A stretch of DNA of 52,833 bases from an uncultured Oscillospiraceae bacterium (GTDB lineage: Bacteria > Bacillota > Clostridia > Oscillospirales > Oscillospiraceae), in assembly GCA_944382995.1 (NCBI GenBank), contig CALWOF010000003.1:1-52833 (forward strand). Reading direction: 5' to 3'. How positions within the stretch are numbered: position 1 is the stretch's first letter; every line of letters begins with the position of its first letter. The notes beneath the pieces were generated by a model, which was not told where the DNA came from, searched no databases, and saw nothing but the letters and a program-made list of their open reading frames with translations. The position numbers and the translations under genes were made by a program. Of the stretch, positions 17,697-26,154 are shown in pieces.

Positions 17697-18740
17697 ATGA
17701 CCGATCTGAAATCCATGACGCTGCCGGAGATGACGGGCTTCCTCCAGTCCCTGGGGGAGCCTGCCTTCCGGGGCAAACAGGTGTTCACCTGGCTCCACCG
17801 GGGCGTCACGTCCTTTGACGAGATGACGAACCTGTCCAAGGCCCTGCGGGAGAAGCTGAAGGGGACCTGCGTCATCACCGCCCCCAAGGTGGCGCGCAAG
17901 CAGGTCTCCCGGCTGGACGGGACCATCAAGTACCTGTGGGAGCTCTCCGACGGCAACTGCATCGAGACGGTGCTCATGCAGTACCACCACGGCAACACGG
18001 TGTGCATCTCCTCCCAGGTAGGGTGCCGGATGGGGTGCGCCTTCTGCGCCTCCACCATCGCCGGAAAGGTCCGGGATTTGACTCCGTCGGAGATGCTGGA
18101 CCAGGTGCTCTTCACCCAGCTGGACTCCGGCCTGCCTGTGTCCAACATCGTGCTGATGGGAATCGGCGAGCCCCTGGACAACCTGGACACGGTATTGAAA
18201 TTCCTGGAGCTGGTGAACAGCCCCGACGGAATGAACATCGGCATGCGGCACATCTCCCTGTCCACCTGCGGGCTGGTGCCGGGGATCCGGCGCCTGGCGG
18301 AGCTGGAGCTGCAGCTGACGCTGTCCGTGTCCCTCCACGCGCCGGACAGCGGGACCCGCTCGAAGATCATGCCCGTCAACCGGGCCTATGACGTGGAGGA
18401 GCTGTTTGCCGCCTGCCACGATTACTTCCGCAGGACCGGCCGGCGGATCTCCTTCGAGTACGCCATGATCGACGGCGTCAACGACCACGACTGGCAGGCG
18501 GACCTGATTGCCCAGAAGCTCCGGGGCATGCCGGGGCACGTGAATCTGATCCCCCTCAATGACGTGGTGGAGAGTCCCTACAAGCCGTCCCGCCGGATCG
18601 GGGCCTTTCAGAAGCGGCTGGAATCCCATGGCATCACCGCCACCGTGCGGCGGAGCCTGGGTGGAGATATCGACGCCTCCTGCGGACAGCTCCGCCGGAA
18701 GGCCATGGAAGAAGCGCAGAAAGGGGAGAGTTCCCAATGA
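17697..18740 (+). CDS. rlmN: 23S rRNA (adenine-2503-C2)-methyltransferase, radical SAM
   Basis: 347 residues. The radical-SAM CxxxCxxC motif reads CRMGCAFC (Cys110, 114, 117); MGIGEPLDN and the C-terminal FQKRLESHGITATVRRS are RlmN features, and the methyl-carrying Cys lies near the end in DIDASCGQL. It makes m2A2503 in 23S rRNA and m2A37 in some tRNAs. It overlaps the phosphatase gene by 4 bp (ATGA). Confidence 0.96.
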   Translation: MTDLKSMTLPEMTGFLQSLGEPAFRGKQVFTWLHRGVTSFDEMTNLSKALREKLKGTCVITAPKVARKQVSRLDGTIKYLWELSDGNCIETVLMQYHHGNTVCISSQVGCRMGCAFCASTIAGKVRDLTPSEMLDQVLFTQLDSGLPVSNIVLMGIGEPLDNLDTVLKFLELVNSPDGMNIGMRHISLSTCGLVPGIRRLAELELQLTLSVSLHAPDSGTRSKIMPVNRAYDVEELFAACHDYFRRTGRRISFEYAMIDGVNDHDWQADLIAQKLRGMPGHVNLIPLNDVVESPYKPSRRIGAFQKRLESHGITATVRRSLGGDIDASCGQLRRKAMEEAQKGESSQ

Positions 18741-19483
18741 ACCAAATGCAGCTCTGGGGCATGACCGATATCGGCCTTGTCCGGAGAGAGAACCAGGATG
18801 CCTACGCCATGCGGCAGCTGGAAAGGTCTGGACGCGCTGCAGGCGTGGTGTGTGACGGCATGGGCGGCGCCGCCGGCGGCCAGCTGGCCAGCCAGATCGC
18901 CGTCTCCGTGTACATGGAGGAGCTGGACCGGCTCCTGACCGCTGAGATGGAGCCCCGGCAGGTACGGGACGTCTCCGCCCAGGCGGCGGCCGCCGCCAAT
19001 CGGGCCATCCGTGAGGAGGCCGCCCGCCGGGAGGAGTGCCGCAACATGGGCACCACCTTAGTCTCCGCCGTCTCCTATGACGGGGGCGTGGCGGTCACCA
19101 ATGTGGGGGACAGCCGGGCCTATCTCATCACCGAGGACGGCATCACCCGCATCACCAAGGATCACTCCCTGGTGGAGAGCATGGTGGACCGGGGGGACAT
19201 CACCGCTGAGGAGGCACGCCGCCACCCCAGCCGCAACCTCATCACACGGGCCCTGGGGCCGGATATCTCCGCTGACTGCGACGGCTTTCTCTGCCCCATG
19301 AAGCCGGGGGACTATGTTCTGCTGTGCTCCGACGGGCTTGTGAACACCGTTACCGACCAGGAGATGCTCTTCGAGGTCATCCACGGCGACGGGCCGGACA
19401 CATGTCTTGACCGGCTGCTGGCCATCGCCAGGCGGCAGGGCGCGCCGGACAATGTCACCGCCGTATTGATGCGGATGGAGTAA
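18737..19483 (+). CDS. stp: PP2C-type Ser/Thr phosphatase (Stp/PrpC)
   Basis: 248 residues. PPM-family motifs with metal-binding aspartates: DIGLVRRENQDAY (residues ~11-23), VCDGMGGAAGG (~38-48), NVGDSRAYL, and the C-terminal SDGLVNTV and DNVTAVL. It dephosphorylates targets of the neighbouring PASTA kinase in cell-wall and growth control. It overlaps rlmN by 4 bp and lies 13 bp before prkC. Confidence 0.95.
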   Translation: MNQMQLWGMTDIGLVRRENQDAYAMRQLERSGRAAGVVCDGMGGAAGGQLASQIAVSVYMEELDRLLTAEMEPRQVRDVSAQAAAAANRAIREEAARREECRNMGTTLVSAVSYDGGVAVTNVGDSRAYLITEDGITRITKDHSLVESMVDRGDITAEEARRHPSRNLITRALGPDISADCDGFLCPMKPGDYVLLCSDGLVNTVTDQEMLFEVIHGDGPDTCLDRLLAIARRQGAPDNVTAVLMRME

Positions 19484-19496
19484 AGGGGGGAGAGAC

Positions 19497-21506
19497 ATGG
19501 AACACAAGGACCCTTATATCGGAAGGATGCTGGACAACCGCTATGAGATCCTGGAGCGCATCGGCACCGGGGGCATGGCGGTGGTCTACAAGGCCAAATG
19601 CCACCGGCTCAACCGCCTGGTTGCGATCAAGATCCTCAAGAGCGACCTGGCCCAGGACGAGGACTTCCGCCGCCGGTTCAACGCGGAGTCCCAGGCTGTC
19701 GCCCAGCTCTCCCACCCCAACATCGTGTCGGTGTACGACGTGTCCCGGGGCGGCGATGTGGAGTACATCGTCATGGAGCTGATCGACGGCATCACCCTCA
19801 AGCAGTATATGGAGAAGCGGGGCCAGCTGAACTGGCGGGAGTCGCTGCACTTCATCACCCAGATCATGCGGGGCCTCTCCCACGCACACAGCCGCGGCAT
19901 CATCCACCGGGATATCAAGCCCCAGAACGTGATGGTGCTGCGGGACGGCAGCGTGAAGGTGGCCGACTTCGGCATCGCCTGTCTGGAGAACGCCGCCCAG
20001 ACCCTGACCCAGGAGGCACTGGGCTCTGTCCACTACATCTCCCCGGAACAGGCCAGGGGAGACCGCATCGACGCACGGAGCGACATCTACTCCGCAGGCG
20101 TGGTGCTCTATGAGATGCTCACCGGCCGCCTGCCCTTTGAGGGGGACAGCGCCGTGTCCGTTGCCATCCAGCACCTGAGCTCCGTCCCCCTGGCGCCCCG
20201 GGAGATCAATCCGGACATCCCGGAGCAGCTGGAGCTGATCTGCCTGAAGGCCATGGCGCCGGATCTGGACCGCCGCTACCCGTCGGCGGACGCCATGATC
20301 GCCGATCTGGAGGCCTTCCGGAAAAACCCCGGGGTGGACCTGGATTTCGAGCTCTCCGATCTGCGGCCGGAGGAGCCGGACGAGCCCACTCAGCTGCTGA
20401 ACACCGCGCCCGCCCAGGCAGTCCACAGGCTCCCGAGCCGGGAGCCTGTCCGCCAGCGGGACCGCCGGTGGGAGGAACGCTATGAGGACGAACGCCCCGC
20501 CCGCCTCAGCGGCGGGAAAAAGGCGGCCGTCATCGCCTGCTGCTCTGTTGCGGCGGTGGTGGTGCTGTTCTTCCTGTTCCGGGCCATTTTCTCATCCTTC
20601 ACCCCCGCCGCGCCGGACACCTATCCAGTGCCGGATCTGCGGGGCATGACGGTGGAGCAGGCAAGGGATCAGGCGGATATCGTCAACGGGACCTTCCAGA
20701 TCCTGGAGGCCGGGAGCGAGGCGAGCGACACCGATGTGGGGCTGATTGTCCGCCAGGACCCGGATCCGAAGACAGAGAAGAAGGGGGAGCTGCCCATCAC
20801 CATCCAGGTGTGGGTCAGCGCCGGCGAGGATGTGGGCACCATGCTGGACCTGACCACCGGCATGACCTACGGTCAGGCGGTGAGCTCCCTGCGGGACCTG
20901 ATCGAGGAGTATGAGCTGGTGATCCAGCCGGAGAACGAGGCCCAGACAGAGTATAGCGAGGAAGTGGATGCGGGTCTTATCATCTCCACCACCCCGGCGA
21001 AGGGGGATGAGCTCCATAAAGGCGACACCATCACCTTCGTTATCAGCAAGGGACCTCCGACGGTGCCCCTGATCAACTGTGAGAAGCAGGAGCGCAGCTG
21101 GGCAGAGGATCAGCTGAAAAACGTTCTGGGCCTGGATGTGGTGGTCCATGAGGAGGCCAGCGACACGGTGCAGGAGGGCTATATCATCCGGCAGAACCCT
21201 GCGGCCACCACCGAGGTGCCAGCCGGCAGCACCGTGGAGCTTTGGGTCAGCACCGGACCGGAGACGCCCAGCACCGGCGGAGAGGATTCCCAGGTCATCA
21301 TGATCCCCCTGCCGGAGGACAAGGAGACCGTGAAGATCGAGGCCTTCCAGGACAACATGGAGATCATGAATCAGACGGTGGACTGCGCCCGGTGGGCCTA
21401 CACCTACCCCCTGACCGTGTACGGCAGCGGCACGGTCTATGTGGAGATCCTGGTGGACGGGAAGGTGAGCCCGGCCTCCCAGGAGGTGACCTTCGGTGGG
21501 CTGTGA
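19497..21506 (+). CDS. prkC: PASTA-domain Ser/Thr protein kinase
   Basis: 669 residues. The kinase domain (about 10-275) has GTGGMAVVYKA, the lysine in VAIKIL, HRDIKPQN and the DFG motif VADFGIA. A linker leads to one transmembrane helix (about 342-364). Three extracellular PASTA repeats follow (about 377-445, 446-518, 520-592), then a C-terminal beta domain (about 600-669). PASTA kinases sense muropeptides or lipid II and control wall synthesis, and in Bacillus PrkC also controls spore germination. The stop is overlapped by rsgA, whose Shine-Dalgarno sequence lies within the last codons of prkC. Confidence 0.96.
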   Translation: MEHKDPYIGRMLDNRYEILERIGTGGMAVVYKAKCHRLNRLVAIKILKSDLAQDEDFRRRFNAESQAVAQLSHPNIVSVYDVSRGGDVEYIVMELIDGITLKQYMEKRGQLNWRESLHFITQIMRGLSHAHSRGIIHRDIKPQNVMVLRDGSVKVADFGIACLENAAQTLTQEALGSVHYISPEQARGDRIDARSDIYSAGVVLYEMLTGRLPFEGDSAVSVAIQHLSSVPLAPREINPDIPEQLELICLKAMAPDLDRRYPSADAMIADLEAFRKNPGVDLDFELSDLRPEEPDEPTQLLNTAPAQAVHRLPSREPVRQRDRRWEERYEDERPARLSGGKKAAVIACCSVAAVVVLFFLFRAIFSSFTPAAPDTYPVPDLRGMTVEQARDQADIVNGTFQILEAGSEASDTDVGLIVRQDPDPKTEKKGELPITIQVWVSAGEDVGTMLDLTTGMTYGQAVSSLRDLIEEYELVIQPENEAQTEYSEEVDAGLIISTTPAKGDELHKGDTITFVISKGPPTVPLINCEKQERSWAEDQLKNVLGLDVVVHEEASDTVQEGYIIRQNPAATTEVPAGSTVELWVSTGPETPSTGGEDSQVIMIPLPEDKETVKIEAFQDNMEIMNQTVDCARWAYTYPLTVYGSGTVYVEILVDGKVSPASQEVTFGGL

Positions 21507-22386
21507 GGGTGTGATCCAAAAAGCCCTCAGCGGGTTTTACTATGTGAATACCGGCAGGGAGCTGCTCACCTGCCGGGCCCGCGGCAGGTTCCGGAAGGAG
21601 GGCGTCACTCCCCTGGTGGGGGACCGGGTGGAGGTCCGGGAGCTGGGGAACGGCGAGGGCTTCGTGGAGGCCATCCTGCCCCGGAAGAACGATTTCACCC
21701 GGCCGGCGGTGGCCAACATTGACCAGCTGGTGGTCATCGCCTCCGGCGCCATCCCGAAGACGGACTCCTTCCTCATCGACCGGGTGGCGGCCATCGCCGC
21801 CCTGAAGGGGTGCGGCGTTGTGGTGGTGCTGAACAAGTGCGACCTGGACAGCGCCGACGACCTGTATGGCATCTACACCGCCGCCGGGTTCCCGACGGTC
21901 CGCGTCAGCGCGGAGACCGGAGAGGGCATCGGGGAGCTGCTGCCTCTGATCACTGGAAAGCTATCTGCCTTTACAGGAAACTCCGGTGTGGGGAAATCCA
22001 GCATCCTGAATGCCCTGGACCCGGAATTTCACCTCCAGGTGGGGGATGTGAGCCAGGCCCTGGGACGAGGACGGCACACCACCCGGCACGTGGAGCTCTA
22101 CCACCTCTCCTGCGGTGCGGACGTGGTGGACTCCCCGGGCTTCTCCTCCTTTGAGACCGACGAGCTGAATCTGGAGCTGAAGCACCATCTGCCGGAGACC
22201 TTCGTGGAGTTCCGCCCCTGGCTGGATCAGTGCCGCTTCGTGGGGTGCAGCCACACCAGGGAGGCCGGCTGCGCCGTCCTGGAGGCGGTCCGCGCCGGTC
22301 AGATCCAGAAGAGCCGGCACGCGAGCTATGTACGGCTCTATGAAGAGCTCAAGCCCCTTCAGGACTGGCAGGAGAAAAAGAAATAG
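21496..22386 (+). CDS. rsgA: Ribosome small-subunit biogenesis GTPase RsgA
   Basis: 296 residues. The GTG at 21496 is chosen because AGGAGGTGA (21481-21489) lies 6-9 bp upstream, inside the end of prkC, and because IQKALSGFYYV at residues 7-17 then matches other RsgA N-termini. A second GTG at 21511 lacks spacing. An OB domain precedes a circularly permuted GTPase with G4 LNKCDL, then the G1 loop GNSGVGKSS and G3 VDSPGF; the zinc ligands C-x-H-x-C are in CRFVGCSHTREAGC. It assists late 30S maturation. The gene order stp-prkC-rsgA-spoVM is conserved in Firmicutes. Confidence 0.96.
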   Translation: MGCEGVIQKALSGFYYVNTGRELLTCRARGRFRKEGVTPLVGDRVEVRELGNGEGFVEAILPRKNDFTRPAVANIDQLVVIASGAIPKTDSFLIDRVAAIAALKGCGVVVVLNKCDLDSADDLYGIYTAAGFPTVRVSAETGEGIGELLPLITGKLSAFTGNSGVGKSSILNALDPEFHLQVGDVSQALGRGRHTTRHVELYHLSCGADVVDSPGFSSFETDELNLELKHHLPETFVEFRPWLDQCRFVGCSHTREAGCAVLEAVRAGQIQKSRHASYVRLYEELKPLQDWQEKKK

Positions 22387-22396
22387 CCGTGCGGGG

Positions 22397-22432
22397 AGCG
22401 CCCGCCGCGTATGTGACGCGGCGGGCGCTCTT
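22397..22432 (+). terminator. Terminator after rsgA
   Basis: A perfect 14-bp stem (AGCGCCCGCCGCGT at 22397-22410 with 22416-22429), loop ATGTG, then CTTTG. The T tract is short but the stem is very stable. It probably ends the long cdaA-to-rsgA transcription run. Confidence 0.75.
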
Positions 22433-22440
22433 TGCCGTCA

Positions 22441-22555
22441 GGAATGAGGAATTAGGAGTTAGGAATTGTGGTGTCCGACAGAGCCGGACCCATTCAAAGC
22501 ATTCCGCCGCAGGCGGAACACAACAATTCCTCATCTCAATCCTAATTCCTAATTG
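22441..22555 (+). repeat. Heptad-built inverted repeat element, copy with two inner hairpins
   Basis: The left arm is made of 7-bp units (GGAATGA, GGAATTA, GGAGTTA, GGAATTG at 22441-22468). The right arm (about 22522-22555) is their imperfect reverse complement. Between the arms sit two smaller hairpins: GTCCG/CGGAC (about 22472-22489) and TTCCGCC/GGCGGAA (about 22502-22518). The whole could fold as a multi-branched structure of about 115 nt. A 34-bp part (22462-22495) matches 48124-48157 at 27 of 34 positions. It is AT-rich against a GC-rich background and lies directly after the rsgA terminator. Confidence 0.75.
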
Positions 22556-22618
22556 CTATGTCCCGCACCATCCGTACCGGGCCGTATATAATGGGAGTGA
22601 GAAAGGGGTGTGGGGCGT

Positions 22619-22774
22619 ATGTTCCGCAGAGGAGGCGGGTGCTGGCTGCTGGGGATCTGCGCGGCGGCGCTGGGCTGCGGCATCCTGATCGCGGCCATTT
22701 TTCCGGTGGGGGCGCTGATGTTCCTGGTGGCAGTCCTGCTGATCGCCTGCGGCTGCGCCTGCTGCCGGCGCTGA
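22619..22774 (+). CDS. Small membrane protein upstream of spoVM
   Basis: A 51-residue ORF not recognised as a known family. It begins MFRRGGGCWLLGICAA, contains one long or two short hydrophobic segments (about 8-48) rich in Gly, Ala and Cys, and ends CGCACCRR. A purine-rich AAAGGGG lies 10-12 bp upstream and a TATAAT-like sequence at 22587-22592, without a convincing -35. spoVM starts 17 bp downstream, so the two are probably co-expressed in sporulation (inference). Confidence 0.55.
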   Translation: MFRRGGGCWLLGICAAALGCGILIAAIFPVGALMFLVAVLLIACGCACCRR

Positions 22775-22791
22775 GTGAAAGGAGAGGTTGG

Positions 22792-22866
22792 ATGCGCATC
22801 GTGGTGTGGAAGTCTCCCAAGGCCCTCAGCGGCCTGCTGCGGAAGCTGTTCCGGATCGGGTCATAA
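22792..22866 (+). CDS. spoVM: Stage V sporulation protein M (SpoVM)
   Basis: Only 24 codons, but well supported. AAAGGAG lies 7 bp before the ATG. The peptide starts MRIVVWKSPK, with Pro at position 9 and Lys at 10 exactly as in Bacillus SpoVM; a Leu/Gly amphipathic stretch (SGLLRKLF) and a basic end follow. SpoVM is the curvature-sensing amphipathic helix that brings SpoIVA to the outer forespore membrane. The position after rsgA is the conserved one in Firmicutes, and sipL and spoIVA are close by. Homology is by pattern and context, since the peptide is so short. Confidence 0.88.
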   Translation: MRIVVWKSPKALSGLLRKLFRIGS

Positions 22867-22923
22867 CCCGGCCCGTCCCGGCATACAGTGACAGCAGAGC
22901 GGGACCTGCGGAGACGGCGCAAT

Positions 22924-22956
22924 GCGGGGCGGGCGCGCCAACAGCGTCCGCCCCGC
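22924..22956 (+). other. GC hairpin between spoVM and sipL
   Basis: GCGGGGCGGGCGC (22924-22936) pairs with 22944-22956 with one G-T wobble. There is no T tract. It may attenuate transcription or protect the short spoVM mRNA. The 148-bp gap shows no clear promoter. Confidence 0.45.
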
Positions 22957-23014
22957 CGCCGCGCCCCGGCGGCTGTCCCCATGAGGCCGACGGCCGGGAA
23001 AGGAAGGGCGAACC

Positions 23015-24553
23015 ATGGAACTGGAATTGAAAAAGGCCAGCCTCGACGCCTATGAGGCGGCGGGGGAGCTGACGCTGACCCAGGAGGAGACAGCGGAGAC
23101 GATCGTGCCAGATTACTGTCCGGACATCGCGCGGATCATCGAGACCACTGGCCAGGTGTACCTCCACAGCAGGGAGCTGCGGGACGGCCGTGGAAGCATC
23201 TCCGGCACGGTGCGGGTCTCCGTGCTGTACACACCGGAGGGCGAGGCGGGCATCCGGACCCTGGAGCTGAACATCCCATTCACCGCGGAGGCGGAGGGCC
23301 GGGGATTGCCCGAGTCCGGCATCCTGCTGGCGGAGACGGAGACAGAGCTGTTGGAGGCCCGCCTGCTGAATCCCCGGAAGGTATTCACCCACTGCCGGCT
23401 GGTCACCCGGATGGCCGGCTACCGGCGGGAGCCGCTGTGCTTCACCGACGATGCAGAGGCGGGCGAGGAGCTGCAGGTGGAGAAGAAGCTGGACACCCAG
23501 CACGCCGTGCTGCTGACCCATATCAGCGAGAAGGACTTCACCTTCTCCGACCAGATGAACCTCTCATCCGGCCGGGAGGGGGCGGCGGAGCTGCTGTCCC
23601 ACCGGGCGGATGCGGCGGTGACAGAGACAAAAATCGTGGGGGGCAAGCTGCTCTTCAAAGGGATCTTTCAGGTGGACCTGCTGTACCGGACGGCAGACGG
23701 GCGCTGTCAGGCTGCCTCTGGGGAACTGCCTTTCTCCCAGCTGCTGGAGCTGGAGGGGGCCGCGGAGGGAGCAGAGGCCTGCGTGCTGCTCCAAATCACC
23801 GGGGCGGACCTGCAGATCGACGGCGGCGATGAAGAGGGCAGAGAGATCGCGGTGACGCTGTATGCCCATGCGGCCGCCCTGGTGCGGCGGAGCCAGGAGC
23901 TGACACTGCTCAGTGATCTGTACTCCACCGCCTACGACCTGACCTATGAGGCCCGGCCTCTGGAGCTCACCGCCTTCCACCAGAGCCTCACCCGCCGCCA
24001 GAACGTGCGGGAGACGCTGGAGATCGGCGTGGTGGCGGAGTCCGTGCTGGCAGTCACCGTGACCTGCGGAGCTGTGTCCGTCACGAGAGAGGGAGAGGCC
24101 GCGGTCCTGCGGACCGGCGCGTCGGTCCGGGCCCTGTATCTGGATGAGGGGGGCGTACCCCTGGTGGCCGAGCGATGTGTGGATGTCTCCTGCCAGCTGG
24201 ATCTGCCGGAGAGCTGCCATGTGACCGCGCAGGCCGTCTGCCGGGCAGAGGTGCAGAGCAGCCTGACGGACCGGGGGATCGAGGTGCGGTTCCCGGTGGA
24301 CTTCCAGGCAGAGGCGGAGAGCAGAGTGAAGCGGGTCTGCGTCTCTGCCGCCAAGCTGGACACAGATGCCCCGCGGGAGACCGCCGGTGCGCCGTCCCTG
24401 GTGCTGCGGTGCCTGGGCAAGCAGGAGACTGCCTGGGACCTGGCCAAACGCTACAACACCACCATCGGGGTGATCCTGGCCGCCAACCAGCTGGAGGCGG
24501 AGGGGGATATCTCCCGGGACCAGCTGCTGCTGATCCCCCGAAAACGGGCATAA
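23015..24553 (+). CDS. sipL: SpoIVA-interacting protein SipL (DUF3794/SPOCS and LysM)
   Basis: 512 residues, close to clostridial SipL. The N-terminal and middle regions are beta-rich DUF3794/SPOCS repeats (roughly 30-160, 165-290, 300-440; one conserved piece is VPDYCPDIARIIETTGQV near 31-48). The last about 50 residues are a LysM domain (WDLAKRYNTTIGVILAANQL). In Clostridioides difficile SipL binds SpoIVA through its LysM domain and is needed for coat attachment. AAGGAAGG lies before the ATG. Its place between spoVM and spoIVA supports the call. Confidence 0.9.
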   Translation: MELELKKASLDAYEAAGELTLTQEETAETIVPDYCPDIARIIETTGQVYLHSRELRDGRGSISGTVRVSVLYTPEGEAGIRTLELNIPFTAEAEGRGLPESGILLAETETELLEARLLNPRKVFTHCRLVTRMAGYRREPLCFTDDAEAGEELQVEKKLDTQHAVLLTHISEKDFTFSDQMNLSSGREGAAELLSHRADAAVTETKIVGGKLLFKGIFQVDLLYRTADGRCQAASGELPFSQLLELEGAAEGAEACVLLQITGADLQIDGGDEEGREIAVTLYAHAAALVRRSQELTLLSDLYSTAYDLTYEARPLELTAFHQSLTRRQNVRETLEIGVVAESVLAVTVTCGAVSVTREGEAAVLRTGASVRALYLDEGGVPLVAERCVDVSCQLDLPESCHVTAQAVCRAEVQSSLTDRGIEVRFPVDFQAEAESRVKRVCVSAAKLDTDAPRETAGAPSLVLRCLGKQETAWDLAKRYNTTIGVILAANQLEAEGDISRDQLLLIPRKRA

Positions 24554-24554
24554 G

Positions 24555-24586
24555 AAAAGAGCGGAGCACCAGCTCCGCTCTTTTTC
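24555..24586. terminator. Bidirectional terminator between sipL and the ABC operon
   Basis: AAAAGAGCGGAGC (24555-24567), loop ACCA, complement at 24572-24584 followed by T residues. A-rich on the left and T-rich on the right, it can stop transcription from both converging sides. Confidence 0.9.
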
Positions 24587-24594
24587 CGGTGTTT

Positions 24595-25362
24595 TCAGCC
24601 CTCGGCGTACCGGGAGAGGAACTGCTGCGTCCGCTCCTCCCGGGGGTGCTCGATGACCTGATGGGCCTCGCCCTGCTCCACGATGACGCCGCCGTCCATG
24701 AAGATCACCTGGTCCGCCACATCCCGGGCGAAGGCCATCTCGTGGGTGACGATGATCATAGTGGTCCGCTGCTCCGCCAAGGACCGGATGACCTTCAGCA
24801 CCTCGCCGGTGAGCTCCGGGTCCAGGGCGCTGGTGGGCTCGTCAAAGCAGAGGATGTCCGGGTGGAGAGCCAGGGCCCGGGCGATGGCCACTCGCTGCTG
24901 CTGCCCGCCAGAGAGCTGGCAGGGGTAGTGGCCCTCCCGGTCGGAGAGGCCCATCTTGGCCAGGAGCTCCCGGCCCTCGGCCTCGATCTTCTCCCTGGAT
25001 TCACCGCCCCGCTCCTTGGCCAGCAGTTCCCGGGCCAGGGTCACATTCTGCAGCGCCGTATACTGGGGGAAGAGGTTGAAGCTCTGGAACACCAGACCGA
25101 AGTGGAGCCGCTTTTTGCGGATCTCCTTTTCCAGCTGTGTCCGGGGGTCTGCCGCGTCAAACAGCAGTTCGCCCCGGACGGAGATGGTGCCGTTGTCCGG
25201 TGTCTCCAGGAAATTCAGGCACCGGAGAAGGGTAGTCTTGCCGGAGCCGGAGGAGCCGATGATGGCCAGGGCCTGCCCCTGCTCCAGGTCAAAGCTGATG
25301 TCCTGGAGCACCTTGGTGGGCCCGAAGTGCTTTTCGATGTGATCGACTTCCAAGATCGCCAT
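24595..25362 (-). CDS. Polar amino acid ABC transporter ATP-binding protein (GlnQ-like)
   Basis: 255 residues, read from 25362 down. Walker A is GSSGSGKTT (about 33-41), the signature LSGGQQQR, Walker B ILCFDEPTSALDPE and the switch His in IIVTHEM. It powers amino-acid import with the permease 12 bp upstream. It is the last gene of the minus-strand operon and ends at the bidirectional terminator. The exact amino acid is unknown. Confidence 0.94.
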   Translation of the reverse strand: MAILEVDHIEKHFGPTKVLQDISFDLEQGQALAIIGSSGSGKTTLLRCLNFLETPDNGTISVRGELLFDAADPRTQLEKEIRKKRLHFGLVFQSFNLFPQYTALQNVTLARELLAKERGGESREKIEAEGRELLAKMGLSDREGHYPCQLSGGQQQRVAIARALALHPDILCFDEPTSALDPELTGEVLKVIRSLAEQRTTMIIVTHEMAFARDVADQVIFMDGGVIVEQGEAHQVIEHPREERTQQFLSRYAEG

Positions 25363-25374
25363 GTGTGCGCCTCC

Positions 25375-26052
25375 TCAGCGGAAATAGTCCAGTTTCTTTT
25401 CCACCCAGTTGAACAGCAGCGTCAGTGCGCCGTTGAACACCAGATAGTACACGCCTGTGAAGAACAGGGGCCACAGCAGCCCCTTGTAACCGTGGGAGCT
25501 CTTCAGGAAGGCGTAGCCCGCCCAGATGACCTCCTGCAGGGAGATGATACGGGCGATGGAGGTATCCTTCACCAGCGTGATGATCTCGTTGGACATGGGG
25601 GGAACAATGCGCTTTACCATCTGCAGCAGTGTGACGTGGAAGAAGATCTGCCGCTTCGTCATGCCCAAAACCTCACCGGCCTCCTGCTGGCCGATGGGGA
25701 CCCCCTGGATACCGCCCCGGTAGATCTCGGAGAAGTAACAGGCGTAGTTGATGATAAACGCCGCGGCAGAGGCCAGGAATCGCCCGGATTCACCGCTGGG
25801 CCAGGGGCTGCCGCTCTCCAGCAGATAGCCCGGTATGTAGAAGATGATGATGAGCTGCAGCATCAGGGGCGTGCCCCGGATGACCCACACCACCGTTTTG
25901 GTCAGCCACCGGAGGGGCGTGAAACGGCTCATGGAGCCGAAAGACACGATCAGCCCCAGAGGGACGGCGCCGATCAGGGTGACGGCGAACAGCTTCAATG
26001 TCTGCAGGAAGCCCTCGTTCAGAGCTCCGATGACCGTCAGAAACATATCCAT
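25375..26052 (-). CDS. Amino acid ABC transporter permease (HisM/GlnP type)
   Basis: 225 residues with about five transmembrane helices. The N-terminal segment GFLQTLKLFAVTLIGAVPLG and the EAA-like loop (EAGEVLGMTKRQIFFHVTLL, about 126-145) are typical of polar amino acid permeases. It would form a homodimeric channel served by the ATPase. It is separated from the binding-protein gene by 102 bp containing a strong hairpin. Confidence 0.93.
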   Translation of the reverse strand: MDMFLTVIGALNEGFLQTLKLFAVTLIGAVPLGLIVSFGSMSRFTPLRWLTKTVVWVIRGTPLMLQLIIIFYIPGYLLESGSPWPSGESGRFLASAAAFIINYACYFSEIYRGGIQGVPIGQQEAGEVLGMTKRQIFFHVTLLQMVKRIVPPMSNEIITLVKDTSIARIISLQEVIWAGYAFLKSSHGYKGLLWPLFFTGVYYLVFNGALTLLFNWVEKKLDYFR

Positions 26053-26095
26053 GGAATCATCCTTTTTGGTGAAATGAAAGAGTCTTTCAGACCGG

Positions 26096-26127
26096 CCAAA
26101 AGCAGAGGACAGCGCCTCTGCTTTTGG
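26096..26127 (-). other. Intercistronic hairpin between binding-protein and permease genes
   Basis: A perfect 13-bp stem (CCAAAAGCAGAGG at 26096-26108 with 26115-26127) without a T tract on the minus strand. Such hairpins after binding-protein genes usually stabilise the upstream message or limit read-through, giving an excess of binding protein over membrane parts (established pattern, inferred here). Confidence 0.6.
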
Positions 26128-26154
26128 AAGTCGGATTGAAGATCGGGGCGGTGC

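Noticed and set aside
16263..18737. 824-residue antisense open frame over rsmB and rlmN
   Set aside because: Shadow of two clear RNA methyltransferase genes.
22389..22688. 99-residue frame downstream of rsgA
   Set aside because: It runs through a terminator and the heptad repeat and has no binding site.
24175..26139. 654-residue plus-strand frame over sipL end and the ABC operon
   Set aside because: It crosses a bidirectional terminator and lies antisense to clear transporter genes.
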